From Apostichopus japonicus (Eukaryota > Echinodermata > Holothuroidea > Aspidochirotida > Stichopodidae): 64,000 nt of DNA. Both the position numbers and the translations under genes were made by a program. The notes beneath the pieces were generated by a model. That model searched no databases. It saw nothing but the letters and a program-made list of their open reading frames with translations, and had not been told where the DNA came from. Within the stretch, counting starts at the first letter, position 1. Every line of letters begins with the position of its first letter. Where the stretch lies: NCBI RefSeq assembly GCF_037975245.1, contig NC_092567.1, forward strand, positions 20,459,376 to 20,523,375, read 5' to 3'. This document shows positions 1-12,367 of this stretch, in pieces.

Positions 1-1138
1 CAGCACTGTGTCAGTCGTAACGTGTTTGTAAACAATCAATCTATTTTTAGATTACACTTATTACGCGATAGGCATAGGACTAACTGTTGGCTATTTTCAG
101 AAAATTTCGCAAGTGATGAAACATTAAAAAACCGGGAGAATAGAATATGAAACCGGGAGATTCGGGTAAAAACTGGGAGTCTCCTGGTAAAACCGGGAGA
201 GTTGACAGGTCTGTAGTTGGTTGAATAAACCAAATTAATTTGGGTTGATTGTTTATTAAAAAGACCAATTCTGATTGTTGGTTTAAATGGGCCTTGGCCT
301 AGGTATTGAAAAGTGAAGCAATATCACAGTGCATAAAGGCCTACAATGCACCCACAATAATGTGCTAGCCTCTTTCTGACATACAAAGTGCTTTACTGCC
401 ATTTGAGTAACATGGCAGAATGGCACAGCTCCCCAATGGTTCTATTCTAATTTCTTTTTATCTTTTGTGCAAATTACATGATGTGATTCAACAGGAGTCT
501 AAATACATTTTTTTTTTCACCATTGACACCATTTTTTAAATACCGAAGACCTGCTATTTGAAGTATCAGTCTACAAATACATTTTAGAAATACAGCCTAG
601 GCCTAGTGTTCATGTTCATTTTCAATTGTTGAACACCTGCCTTCATCTACAGTAGCCCAGACCTGATGTTGCTTTGCACATACAAACAAAGTCAGAACCA
701 GCTCTGTAACAATGAAATGAAGTTACTCCTGTGTTACAATGAAGCCATTGTTGTGGGATATACTTACTGTGCAATGTGTGCAAGTTTACTTATATGTACA
801 TACTGTATTGTAGAATTTGTAGTCATATTGTTTTGTGATTGGATTCTAAAATGCTTTGATGTATAATATGCTGAAAGATACGATTAGCAACAAACCAATC
901 TTGAGCATGACAACTTTGACAAGGCTAACAAATTCATTGACATCAGTACCTATGTGAGGACAGTTACAGTGTCTATGACAAGCCTACGTTCCATTCTCCT
1001 TTGACAATTTTGCAGATATAAAATTTATATAAATATATATTACATTTCCCCTTACAGTCATGTGCCCCAGTTCATGAAAGGAAAAACTGCTACCTGAGTC
1101 TAAGAGGAAATCTATGTTGGAAGTAAACTAGCTGTGGG
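1..1138. other. Upstream region, no gene recognised
   Basis: I see no convincing exon here. At about 127-200 there are four imperfect copies of an AAACCGGGAGA-like motif spaced roughly 20 bases apart, a small tandem repeat. A stop codon (TAA at 1124-1126) lies in frame just upstream of the RhoGEF start, so the coding region does not extend further 5' without splicing. The promoter of the RhoGEF gene may be here but no clear core element is visible. Confidence 0.4.
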
Positions 1139-1222
1139 ATGGATTCCCCTCGGAGATTAATGGATTCCCCTCGGAGATTAATGGATTCCCCGCGGAGATT
1201 AATGGATTCCCCGCGGAGATTG
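1139..1222 (+). repeat. 21-bp tandem repeat, four copies, each carrying an ATG
   Basis: Four copies of a 21-base unit start at 1139, 1160, 1181 and 1202. Each reads ATG then DSPRRL in the RhoGEF frame. The unit is seven codons, so all four ATGs are in frame with exon 1. The first two copies have CCTCGG, the last two CCGCGG, which suggests stepwise duplication. Confidence 0.9.
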
Positions 1223-4200
1223 TCTGCTCGTTTGAGTGCATCAGGAAAAGGATTGAAAGGTAAGTGCTGTACTGTAAACTTCCCTTGAGCCCAGTTGAGA
1301 GGGGTAGGGGAGGAGAGTGTGGTATGTTAAAAATTAACAAATAAATGCTGAAGCTACTTTGTAACCAAGTTACTCTATGCCAAGGTCAGAGACAAAAAAC
1401 GTACTTAGAGACTGTCAAATTCACATTAACTCACAAATATACTAAATGTACCTCAGAACAACATTGGAGAGATACGTATCTTTACTACCTACTTCCTCTA
1501 ACAACGAACATTACCGTGCTCGTAGCATCGCCACGTTACTGTACTTTACCACCCTACTAACTGATACTTGTCATAACATGTAAGTGATTCTTATTTCATA
1601 ATGTTATACTGTACTCAGGACGACTCAGTTCCGGATCGAAGAGCAACCAGCCAGGGAAAGACACCATCAAACGAGACTTGGAAAAGTTCCTCCAACAGAA
1701 GGTCATTCACAGCAACAAGTTTTACAGGAAACGGGAAAAGATCGTGACCGAAATATTTTCATCGGAGAGAAGATACCAGGAACAACTGCAAGTAGTTGTA
1801 GACGTAAGCATGCGTACTCAGTACAATCTTGATGTTGTCCATCTTACAATGATCATTTGTTATGTGTTCCTGATATGTACAGAAATTGAGTTTCTTCCTG
1901 TAGAACTGCAAGCCTCAAAAATCAAAACCAAGGATTAGTCCTCTTGGGGGGGGGGGGTTTGCCCGGGGGCAATGAAGATAAAATACTTAGTGTCTGACAC
2001 TGCACTAACACGGACCTACAGTTTATACTCAGGAATGCTTTCTTGTTAGACAACACAAAATGCAATACCAAGAACAATCCCCGCCCCGCCATTCCCCACT
2101 CCTCCCCACCCCCCACCAGATACAGTAATCTATGCAGTTGGTGTTCTTTTTGCCGTCCAAACAAGGATCTACATTCATGACAGCTTTCTCTCCTCTTGCA
2201 CAGTTGTTTATGACGCCACTTCGGGCTCGAGGGATTCTCCCCGATCAAGTTTTCAGGAACATCTTTGGTGATTTGACGGCCATCCAGTCTGTCAACAAGG
2301 AGCTCCTTGCACACATGGAAGAGACTAGCATTGGCACGGCGTTTCTCCAGCTAGCTCCCTACATGCGGCTGTATTGCACCTACGCAAACGACTTTGACAG
2401 AGCGATGCTGACTCTACAGGTAGGACCTTACTGTATGTAAACGCCACTATAAGGCGACGGTTCGCAAAGTATGAGAGCCCCACCTCTACAGGTGGGACGT
2501 TACTGTACGTAAACGCCACTATGAGGGGATGGTCCGCAAAGTATGGGTACCCCACCTCTACAGGTGAAATGTCACTGTTCGTAAACCTCGCTATAAGGGG
2601 ATGGTCCGCAAAGTGTGAGAGCCCCACCTCTACAGGTGGGACGTTACTGTACGTAAACGCCACTATAAGGGGATGGTCCGCAAAGTGTGAGAGCCCCACC
2701 CCTACAGGTGGGACCTTACTGTATGTAAATGCCACTATAAGGAGATGGTCTGCAAAGTATGGGAGCCCCACCTCTACAGGTGGGACCTTACTGTATGTAA
2801 ACGCCACCATAAGGCGACGGTCCGCAAAGCATGAGAGCCCCACCCGAAAAATAATTTACATTTGTTTCTGCTCCAAAGTCATGGAATTCCCTTCCAAATT
2901 ATCTAAAATGCATACCGGATAAATCACCGTTCATGGCTAAGCTGAAAATGTACCTCTTCATTAGGTATTTTTGCTGATGTTTTTGTTTTGTTTTTGTTGT
3001 TATCTGTATAGCGCTTTTGACAACTTTTGCTTATAATTGGGTGCCTTATAAGTGTTTGGTATTGTTATTATTATTACATTTAATTGGAAATTTATTAAGT
3101 TGTTGCTTTTTTTAACATCAAGTCCATATTTCCAGCTAACTTTTATGCATTCAGAGCATGGCTTCTTGAAGGGTTGGGGGAGTTTGGTTGGGTTGTGACT
3201 CTTGTCATAGGGGAATGTCCTTACATGTGAGCGTTAAAGTTTGCGTGCATTACCGCTTCTGTGGAAGTACAGGGAAGTCTTAGGTAATGAGATGATCTAG
3301 TTATATTGTCATGTCAATGCAAAAGGTCCTTTGACAATAAAGTTAATACTGGATTATCAGGAACCCTGGATAAATATGGGCTCCTGTTTCTGAAAATTTC
3401 TGTAGTACAGCCGTTGTTTTCAAATTCTGAAACCAAATACCGTTTGTTTTGTTGTTGCCACTACAAAGCACTAGGCTTGTTGCGATATCACATTTTCCAC
3501 ATCAAAATGTCATATTGTTTTTGTTTGTTTTCCCCACCCACGAAATGATGTCGCGACATATCGTAAAATAAGCCACGCCCATTTGTAAACTCAACAAGAT
3601 CCAGTCACATTGAGCCACCCCTGACACATGCACTTGAATATTATCAATCAGTTGCGAGGATGAGGCTTTCTCTTCCCAGTTTAGAAGAAACTTAACCTCT
3701 GTGGTAGAAGACTGTGTAGACACACACAGTGTCCACCGTCTGCAGGCTCACACTGCACGGTACTGTAAGGTAGTACGGAATTTATCTCGTAGAAGTCTCA
3801 TCAGCAATTTATTTTTCTTCAGGAGTGGGAGAGGAAGACGTCGGAATTCTCCAAATTTCTCCAGGAGCAGGAGGGTAAGGAAGCTTGTCGTTCCCTCGCA
3901 TTGCCGGCGTTTCTGATCACACCAGTACAAAGAGTTCCAAGGTAAGAACCTCATAGAGATTGTCGTCTTAAAGGGTGGGAAGACTCACGCACAAAGAAAC
4001 GTCTCATGCTGGTGATCTGACCTAGTTTCGACTGAGGTGTAACAGAAGTGTTAAACACCACCATTGATCCCAGAAAATACACACACAGCTTGCTACCTTC
4101 GGTAATTAGACACTAGTAGCTACGGTCAATACCCACAACACAGTGTACATAGCAGGCTCAGCCATCGATGGACATCTCAGGTCCAGCTAAATATAACAAG

Positions 4201-7200
4201 GTATCACGTTTCATTACTGTCTGCATTTTGTAGCAACACGAACAAAACGTCACTTGCAAGCAACAGAAAGTTAACTTTTTCAGATGGCCGCACGCGGTTT
4301 GGGGCGAGTCTTCAATGCCTTTAAAGCCGGACCCACTGTCGACCTGACTCGACTAGACTGCTCCGACATGGAAAATTGATAATAAATGTCGAACAGTGTG
4401 TGTGCGTGTTTTCAAGACAAGCACCCATTGAGATTTTGTCCAATTATATTCTCACCAGCTCCAGCATTAAATGTGAGAATACGCTATAGTCATGTGGAAT
4501 ATTGATTGTGTCATGTACCCTAAAACAAATTTGTAACCCATATCAAATTGTAGGTCAAAAGCATTAAAGTGAAGAAAAGAAAGGGGAGAAAAAGAGACAT
4601 TTTACTGTCATCGGGCAAAGTCTATGACATCACACCTGTTTGCTTCAAGTTTACTTCTGCTATAAACTGTGACAATTTCCACTACCAATATCTCAAAGAC
4701 ACATTGTGCCAGTATTGCATGTTTAAGTTCACAAGGATGGTTAATGAATGTTCTTCTTCAAAATTTAAAAAATCAATCTTCCTCTGGACTGTTCCTTTGA
4801 GGTTGGTGTCGTTTAATTTATTAATAATAGTTTTTATTTATTTTATCCTGAACACGGCAGGTAATATACTACCGTACCAGGCATATGTATAGTTACAAAA
4901 AATTGGGCACTTGTAATTAAAGAGAACTTTACTGACAGTGTTTGTTCAATACATAAAAATGTGAGTCCCACCAATTTTATAGTATCTCAATTTTGTCCTG
5001 CAAATATTTTAATGTTTATAAAAGCATGTTCCAATGCCATTAGAGAGGAAACGTGGCATGTTGTATAAATGAGAGACTTTTCCTGATTTTTTCTTTTGTC
5101 TCCGTAGATACAAACTCCTGTTAGAACAACTGGTTGATCACACACCTCCTAGCTTTGAGGACTACAAGAATATTAAAGGTAAGCTAGATATGAACTTAAA
5201 AGGGACATTTTTTTAATCGTTTTGGTCAGCAGTTATACGGAATGTGCTAGATAATACTCAAACTTAGTTAGCCATTGATCAAATCATCAAACCTTCCAGG
5301 TATTTTCACTGAATGAAAGTACATCACAGGGTTAACAAATACATACACGTTTGAACATTTCATTGCCCATGCATTGTTGATATCAGTATTACTCAAACGT
5401 TAAAAAGCAGACTGAAAGTGTGATAGAACACAAGTTGACTAGTCAAGCTAATGATCAAACATTGCAACAGAATTGAGTTTAAAGTTAACATTTCAAGGTT
5501 AACAGTCACTTATCAAGGCCATTTTCACACAAACTTTTAACGTCAAACAGTTAACCTTGGGGTCATTGGTAACTTGTCAGACACACAGACACGTGCAGAC
5601 AATTAAAACATTTGCTCCCGGGACACTACAGCGTGCCCAGGTCGATGTGTCCCCTGGGGGACTTCCCAAAGGGTACAGTTGCTATAGCCACAAACCAGCA
5701 CATGCAACTATATTAACATGTCACTTCCCAAGTCCCCATTTACTGTATACACCTGGTTTAAAGAGAGGCAATGGAGATAAAGTGCATTGCCCAAATGACA
5801 CAACGAAACGATCTGGCCAGGACTCAAACCTACCATCCTTAGGTCCACCGCCTTAGCCATATCACCACGGCACCCTCCTTTCGAACATTTCGTTGCGCAT
5901 GCACTTTCCATATCAGTATTATTCCAATGTTTGAATGGGCAGATGTTTACTTCTTAATCTAACCAGAGGCTGCACAGATGATGGGGGAAGTCGCTCTAGG
6001 CATCAACGAGTACATCAGAGAAAATGAGAACTTGGAGAAGATGCTCAGCATCCAACAGAGATTGACAGGAGTCGACACTCCGAGGATATTGGTCCCCGGA
6101 AGAAAGTTCATCCGTGAGGGTCCTCTAATGAAGGTACCAGCCCACCCACCGATTATCTGACTTATTTCTGGAAAAAGTATTTTTCATTTTTTTTTTTTTT
6201 TTTTGTAAAGGTTGATTGCATCTCTTTCCTCCTCAAATCATAATTTTTTTTTTTTTTTTTTAAATCAAATCAAAACAACCTCAATAATTGAAGCTGGAGG
6301 GAAATACCAGTGATCTGGGGGTGCCCTCCCACCACCACCAGTGACATAGCTTACAATAAAAGTGAGGAGTCCCTCCCCCCCCCCACCCCCTATTCATATA
6401 TTAATTATTGAAAGGGCCTTATAGTGAAGAACATGCTTGAATGAAAATGAAAATTTTATGCTGTCACTGCTGTGCTTGATGATAGAGAGTTAGTTGCTTT
6501 ACATTTTACAATAACCTAACAATATACCTATACAGCCTCTGAAGAAGATAGGATCGAAATATCAGGCCAAACTAACTTTTACACAAACAATATACCTTGT
6601 TATACTTATAGTAAGTATCCTATCATTATTTTTAGGAGGCTAGTGGGGGACCCCCTACTTACTGCCTCTGGTCACCAGAGGAACAAACTTTGGTCGACAG
6701 CAGATGTCAACAATTTCTGTATCTTTCATCTACTTCGCAGGTCTCCAGGAAAGGTTTTGGTTCCCGCGAGCGGATGTTCTTTCTCTTCTCCGATATGCTC
6801 ATCTACGCCAAGCCGAACGTTACGATAGAGAGACCGCTGTCGCCAAAGACCTATCTCTGTCGTCAAGTCATCCCATTGGGACTCTGCGACGTTCAACTGG
6901 TCCTCGGGGAGAAGCGGGCCGTGGAGACCGGAGCATTGTTTAAGGTAGGAGGTGTTCCTAAGGGCATCAGTAGTCCCCCCTCCCCCTCCCCCCCAAAAGG
7001 TGCAAGAATCATGGTTACCACCGTGTAGTCTAAAAATGGGAAAGAAGGGAAAAGGATAAAACTCTTGCTTTTATGCTTTTATCTTTCTTTTGGGGCGGGG
7101 GGGGGGCATGAGGGGAGGACAGTTCACCATGTAGGACTTAACAAGTAAATGTTGGACATATTTCTCCTTTAATGCCAATTTCCAGGAATTAAATTTTCTT

Positions 7201-9757
7201 TGACTTATAATTTTAAAGTTGAAGGAGATATGCCATGTAATAAATTCTTTTTGTCCCCTTTGATAATGGGATGCAGAAAATGGTTATGTGATATTTATAA
7301 TTTGAAATTCTGCAACAATATTATCACTTTAATACTCAGTTCACAATGAATGTAAAAAATTTGTTTTCAAATGTTGGCATTACTTGGACATTCTCATGTA
7401 GGCAAGCGGTCCCAGAATACTCGACCATTAAGTGAACAAACCGTCTGGTAGCAGTTTTTAATTTTGTGTGTGCAACCAATTCTAACTTTGAGAGCCTCCT
7501 GTTAGCGTACACGCTTGACGTTCGGTCAATTCTGCAATGGTGTTTGATCTGATGGATTCTATTCTGCCCTCTCAATTACCAAGGTGTAATGTGTACCCTG
7601 TGAGGTAACTTGTTCACATAATAGAGTCTGCCTGATATTTGACTCCCCCCCCCCATTTGGATGTCGGATTGTCCCCTATGTGGAGGCGTAGTGGTTAAGG
7701 CAGTGGACTTGTGATCTAAGGATTGCAGGTTCGAGTCCTGGCCAGATCATTGCGTTGTGTCCTTGGGGCAAGGCACTTTATCTCCATTGCCTCTCTTCTT
7801 CCAGGTGTATTAAAGGCGACTTGCGAGGTAACTTGTAAATATAGTTGCGTGCACCGGTTTGTGGCTGCACCCTATGGGAATTCCCACGGGGGACACGTGG
7901 CTGTGGTGCACTGTGGTGCCCCAGGAGAGATTGTTTGAATTGTGCACACTTTGGTGTGTAGGTGTGACAAGTTACCAATGACCAGGGTTAAGTAATAAAA
8001 GTCGTGTGAGAGGGCCTTGGCCCTAAACAAGACTGTAAACCTAACATAATAATATAATATACTACAACTAACTGGAGAGCTATATATATATATATGTTAT
8101 CTTACAGCTGCAGTATGGAGATGAACACCTCTTAATGTATTCAGCCAATCACCAGGAGGCCCTCGCTTGGATCGACGCCCTCAAAGGGGCCATCGACACC
8201 CACGTCAGCGAAACGTCCTCTCTGCAGAGAACCTCCGATGTCGCCACGGAAACAATCTCACAAACTCTCTCACCAAAGACACCCTCCACACCTTTTCCAT
8301 ACTCGTTACGCCCAAGACCGAGGTCCAAAGTCTTCGACGACATCATGGTACGTTGAAAAGAACAAGATTGCTCATTATGCTTGAGTTTTTATGATTGTTA
8401 AAACTGAAATAAACTGACATTTTAATCCATTAGCCCTTGCGGGCTTCTCCCACACTTGTGGTCGCTTAAGCGTTGTAAAAAATGACTGCTTATGATTATT
8501 GTTATTATTATTGTTCTATGCATTTCAACGTTTGATCCTCTCACTCACTAATGTAATGCTCACAGAACACTCCGAGATCGCAGCCCGATTGCCTCTACCC
8601 GATGAGAACTAAGAGCGTCCCGGCATCGAAAGGAATGTCACTTCCAGTCGACACGGCTGCAGGATACCCTACCATCAGCTACAGTCCTCCCAAAGATAGG
8701 AAAACTTCAAAATCGAGAAAGCGGTCTCGGATGGAGAGATCGTTCTCGCCATTTGCCAGGAAAAAGGGAAGGAAATGTAAGAGGTATAATAAGAGGAAGA
8801 GGTTGGAGCATGGGCCTCTACCACTCAAGAGAGAGGTAAGTGACCTTGGAGGGGTCATCTCTGTCGGCGTTAAATAATTTTTGACTAATCACAGAATATC
8901 AGCAATTTTAGTATTCAATTTTCAGGATCCTTCAATTGCTGATAGTTTTCAAAAGGTACAACCTTTATTTTATGCCGCTCCTACTCTTTGGAACTCACTT
9001 CCACTGCACATCAAGTCGGCACCCACCATTAACATTTTCAAAAACAGACTCAAAACTTATCTATTTTTGACTGCCTTCCCTGAACACAAGCGCCACTGAG
9101 CATTGGTTTTCCTCTGGATATTGGCGCTATATAACTTTGCATTTATTATGATTATTATATTCACTGACTCTTCAAATTTGATAAATAAATGTAGGGAGAA
9201 AAAAAAATATGTAGGGGGGAAAAAAAAAAATATGTGTGTTGAAATTTGCCCATGAGTGACCATAATTTGAATTTATAAGCATATTTGGAGTCAATAACAA
9301 TCAACATTTAACATATTGCAGGTTAACAGTATTACATTAAGTAGCAGTTTATACTGTATGTGTAAGGTCTTTCTCTTTTCGTCTCTTTAAACCCGTTAAT
9401 TCACATTAATACCACATGTGAATAGATACCATATGTGAATAGATAGGTCTATATTATGATTTTCCCCCAAAACAACCGGTTTTTCATTCAACTTTACAAA
9501 GTTGTACCATCTTCAATCGCCAGAACGTTGAAAACACGCCCTCGGTGTACCACGATGCCCTGTCCGATCTACCCGACGGAGACACGACGCACGATTTTAC
9601 ATTCCACACCATCCTGGAAGAGAAAGAATCTCTGCCGACTCTGAAACGGGACAACGCTCGGCGTAGATCATACAGGAACTACGAAGACGGGGAAGAGGTC
9701 TCGAAGAGCCTCGGCTCGAGTTACGCAGAGCAGAACTCTTCGTGTGTTATTCTCTGA
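1139..9757 (+). CDS. ARHGEF39-like: Rho guanine-nucleotide exchange factor, DH-PH, ARHGEF39-like, with CaaX-like C-terminus
   Basis: Ten coding exons: 1139-1259, 1619-1803, 2204-2419, 3823-3941, 5108-5178, 5967-6133, 6741-6944, 8108-8347, 8566-8835, 9524-9757. All junctions are GT-AG and phases agree, giving 608 residues. DH-domain proteins load GTP onto Rho-family GTPases. The DH domain spans about 74-262, starting with RREKIV-type helix sequence and ERRYQEQL and including FLITPVQRVPRYKLLLEQL in the core helix. The PH domain spans about 280-390, with RMFFLFSDMLIYAKP. These stretches resemble vertebrate ARHGEF39, which ends near the PH domain; here about 215 residues follow. The tail has a strongly basic block (about 485-520) and ends in CVIL before TGA. 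The start is the first of four in-frame ATGs in a tandem repeat; using the fourth gives 587 residues. The ARHGEF39 assignment comes from recognition, not a search. Confidence 0.85.
2412..2843 (+). repeat. 72-bp minisatellite, six copies, spanning a splice donor
   Basis: Unit starts (CTCTACAG or CCCTACAG) lie at 2412, 2484, 2556, 2628, 2700 and 2772, exactly 72 bases apart. The first unit includes the last eight bases of RhoGEF exon 3 and its donor at 2419/2420. Every later unit repeats the CTACAG|GT junction. The period is a multiple of three, which makes long spurious frames on both strands. In the exon frame each unit carries a TAA (first at 2438-2440), so the array is intronic. Confidence 0.9.
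2882..3076 (+). mobile_element. LINE 3'-end fragment
   Basis: The forward frame starts WNSLPNYLK and continues to KLKMYLF, the kind of C-terminal segment often seen at the end of non-LTR retrotransposon polyproteins. It is followed by a short 3' UTR with TATAGCGCTTTTGAC and an ATT-rich tail (TTATTATTATTA). It lies in RhoGEF intron 3 right after the minisatellite. It is 5'-truncated, with no reverse transcriptase core left. A second related fragment is at 8929-9160. Confidence 0.6.
3968..4324 (-). mobile_element. TTAA-flanked MITE, copy 1
   Basis: A non-autonomous element of about 357 bases bounded by TTAA at both ends, with inverted termini of the type TTAAAGGnnnnGAAGACTCnC. Related copies are at 15604-15963 (same orientation) and 30565-30943 (opposite). 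It lies in RhoGEF intron 4. TTAA at both borders is compatible with a piggyBac-type target duplication, but no transposase is present to confirm the superfamily. The strand given follows copy 3 taken as plus. Confidence 0.75.
5546..5877 (-). mobile_element. tRNA-derived SINE, copy 1 (reverse)
   Basis: Reverse-oriented copy of the SINE described at 7680-8044, in RhoGEF intron 5. The tRNA-like head lies at the right end (about 5815-5877) and reads, on the minus strand, a degraded B box followed by GTCCTGGCCAGATCG. The body includes the ATCTCCATTGCCTCTCTT segment and ends with the GACAAGTTACCAATGACC motif shared by all three copies. Confidence 0.7.
7680..8044 (+). mobile_element. tRNA-derived SINE, copy 2
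   Basis: The head has RNA polymerase III promoter boxes: an A-box-like TAGTGGTTAAGG at 7689-7700 and a perfect B box GGTTCGAGTCC at 7728-7738. The body carries CCTTGGGGCAAGGCACTTTA, a motif often seen in invertebrate SINEs. It ends near 8044 before an AT-rich tail. It lies in RhoGEF intron 7. Copies are also at 5546-5877 and 20383-20536. Confidence 0.75.
8929..9160 (+). mobile_element. LINE C-terminal coding fragment
   Basis: The forward frame reads AAPTLWNSLPLHIKSAP then IFKNRLKTYLFLTAF, a characteristic C-terminus of non-LTR retrotransposon proteins, closed by TGA. A short 3' part with TTGGCGCTATATAAC and an ATT-rich tail follows. It sits in RhoGEF intron 9 and is 5'-truncated. It should not be read as an exon: there is no splice-phase match and the homology is to a retroelement. 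Confidence 0.7.
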
Positions 9758-11190
9758 CAAGAGTCTACTTGCCCGATAAAATTCAGTCAGTCGTCCAGGG
9801 AATGCTTTCTTTCGGATATTAGTGGAGATTTCGTGTGGACCCATTTTCCAATTGTGTGTATGTTTACGGGTGAGATTTAACCAAAAACAATTATTTAAAT
9901 TGGACAATTAAATATGTATCGTATAAGCCCTTTAAAATAACAACAATGGCTATGTCTTGTCTGATATAGGTTTAAAGGTATTTGTATATATATTTTTTAT
10001 TATTTGAAGTTCTTTATAATTTTTGGGGAAATACTTGTTCCTTGCTTACAAGTTTTGTGGCCATTTGCACTTTATACTTCCTAAAAACCTGTAGGCATAT
10101 TGGGGTGTGAGAGGGGGGGGGGGGGGTGGGAAGAAGGTGTTTGCCATGAAAATTACCCTGATTGGCAATTAATCATGTTGGCATGTCAAAGCTAAATCTA
10201 ACGCTCATCGGGTTAAAAAATGTTCCCTGAAAAATAAAGTACTAGTGCCCCCAAATCGATAATTGTTTGGGCTCTGACCCTCGCCTTGAATGCCTAGGTG
10301 CAAAATGATTTTAAAATTTGTTAATTTATTTGCACAAAGCTGGCTTTGACAAAACGGATATACCTATCTTGAGCACTTCGTTATCTTTTGAAGTCCCGTT
10401 GAAAAGCATAATCATGATCACGTAAGCAACAATGAGGAACAGAATTCCTCCGCTTTGCTTGATTTTTGTTTACAAAAAAATATATATAAATATATTAAAG
10501 ACTAAATAAACTGTAAACGCTTGAGTTTGAAACAAAAAATAATAGCTGTGCTCAAAACTAATACATATGACTCTCTTTGATTTTGAATTTTTTTTTCTCT
10601 CATTTTTTTTCTATATTTCATTCAATCTCCGACTGTTTACAAATGTATTAAAAATGAAAATGTAGCGGCTCGTAGTTTGTAAGAAAGACATCAAAATAAG
10701 TCAGTTATTTAAAGTTAAGTTTTCAAATTATGTAATAATCACTATCTATGCACCAAAATTTTGGTATTCCACCCGACATCAATATGCTACCGAACGAATG
10801 TATTGTTTTTTAATTAGTACAGTAGATCTAATTTTATGATGATTTTCCAGAGTTTTTCAACATTCCTCGACATGTGGCTTATAAGATCATGTGTATTGTC
10901 TTTTCTATTAAACAGGATTAAAATAAAAAGAGTGTCTTTTGATTGGATAATACTGTTTCATGCATCTTGTGTTTAAATTATCAATATTCTTGTTAAATGC
11001 TGAATGAAAAACACGCTGTGCTGTATCATATTGTATATCTGTAAATACGATTTTTTTTTTAATCTTTCTGTTCTCACTTTACAAAATGCTAAGGTTTCAT
11101 TGATTTTGAAAGAATTTCCAACCTTTCATGTTATGCCAAGCCTGCATATATATGTATGTATGTATATATATATATTTATATATATATATT

Positions 11191-11244
<54 letters not shown>

Positions 11245-11428
11245 CCGGTTGAGGAGAGAAACTGTTTAATTCAAGAACTATTTTGCAAACATTTCTTTTT
11301 TTTTTGACCTGCTTTAGTGCTGATGAGAGATGAGTGTTAAAGAACATAAAAAAGCCAGTAAAAATTGATATTTACTACGTCTTTGTTTCTTTGATTATGT
11401 TATAATTACTATTCCTAACATTACTTTG
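9758..11428 (+). other. RhoGEF 3' untranslated region and flank
   Basis: AT-rich sequence with no further coding signal. Candidate poly(A) signals AATAAA occur at 10233-10238 and near 10503 and 10922; I cannot tell which is used. A G-homopolymer lies near 10115 and a (TA)n/(TTTATA)n tract at about 11155-11245. Confidence 0.45.
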
Positions 11429-11797
11429 CAAGGGCGTAGGAACCGGGGGGGCTGGGGGGCGCCAGCCCCCCAGTGAAAAATATGGAGGGGCGGAAGTATC
11501 ATTCCGCCCCCCCCCCCCGGTTCGCAGGTCAGAAAACCCCTTTTTCATTTCCAAATGAGAAAAAAAAATCTCATTTGGAGCACCAAATTGCATCTAAGGC
11601 CAGGTGAAAATACAAAATTAAGTTTACAAAATGGAGTGGGTGTTGAAGTGTGCTATATTGCACCAAATTGCATCTGAGGCCACCTGGAAATGCAAAAAGT
11701 TCCAAAGGGGAGGGGGAACCCCCTCCCCTTAGACCCCTCCCCCAGGCCGGCCATCAGTCTTCAGCTCCCCACTCAAAAGTACCTTCCTACGCCACTG
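11429..11797 (+). mobile_element. hAT-type MITE, family C, copy 1
   Basis: A 369-base element starting CAAGGGCGTAGGAACC and ending in CTACGCCACTG, with imperfect terminal inverted repeats of about 14 bases. It is flanked by a perfect 8-bp target duplication TTACTTTG (11421-11428 and 11798-11805). Eight-base duplications and CA(G/A)NGGCG termini are typical of hAT elements. No transposase is encoded. Full-length relatives are at 17880-18241 and 38691-39067. Confidence 0.85.
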
Positions 11798-12238
11798 TTA
11801 CTTTGTTGAAAGTCCATCCACCACCTCCTCACCACCACCCCCCCCCCCCACACACACACACACCTCCTGTCACTCTACTTGGACCTTCACTTTACCCCAA
11901 GCATGCTGCCTAGTCCAATTTCAAATCATCCAGGTTTATGCTACTTTAAAAGTAACAAAAAAGTTTCATGTGGGTGCGAACATGGGAGAGGGGTAGCTCC
12001 CTCCTCCTCCCTAGCTTTTACAACTAGGGACGAACTCCACAGTAGCACTACTCAGTCATTCAGCTGGATAATTTGTATTAGCAGAATATAATCCAATAAT
12101 CAATTTTCTGTTTCATACACTTCACACGGTGTTCAATTTTCTAATTTTATGTTTTTTTCCCGCAATATTGTGTTTAGTTAAAATATCCATTCAAACTGCA
12201 GTTTTGAAAAATTGACGAAAATTCCCAATGTCACGTCC

Positions 12239-12367
12239 AATGGCGTAGGAACCGAGCGGGGGGGGGGGGGGGGGACTGGGGCAGGCGCCAGCCCCCAAGT
12301 GGAAAATATGGGGGCGGAAGTATCATTCCGCCCCCCCCCCCCCGCTTAGCAAATCAGAAAACCCCGC
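12239..12367 (+). mobile_element. hAT-type MITE, family C, truncated copy
   Basis: Begins ATGGCGTAGGAACC and follows the same order as the other family C copies (G-run, GCCAGCCCCC, GCGGAAGTATCATTCCGCCCC, CAGAAAACCCC), then stops. Only the left third is present, with no right terminus or target duplication. Confidence 0.65.

Noticed and set aside
2325-2843. 172-codon minus-strand frame with repeated AFTYSKVPPVEVGL
   Set aside because: It is the antisense of the 72-bp minisatellite, whose period of three-fold length keeps frames open.
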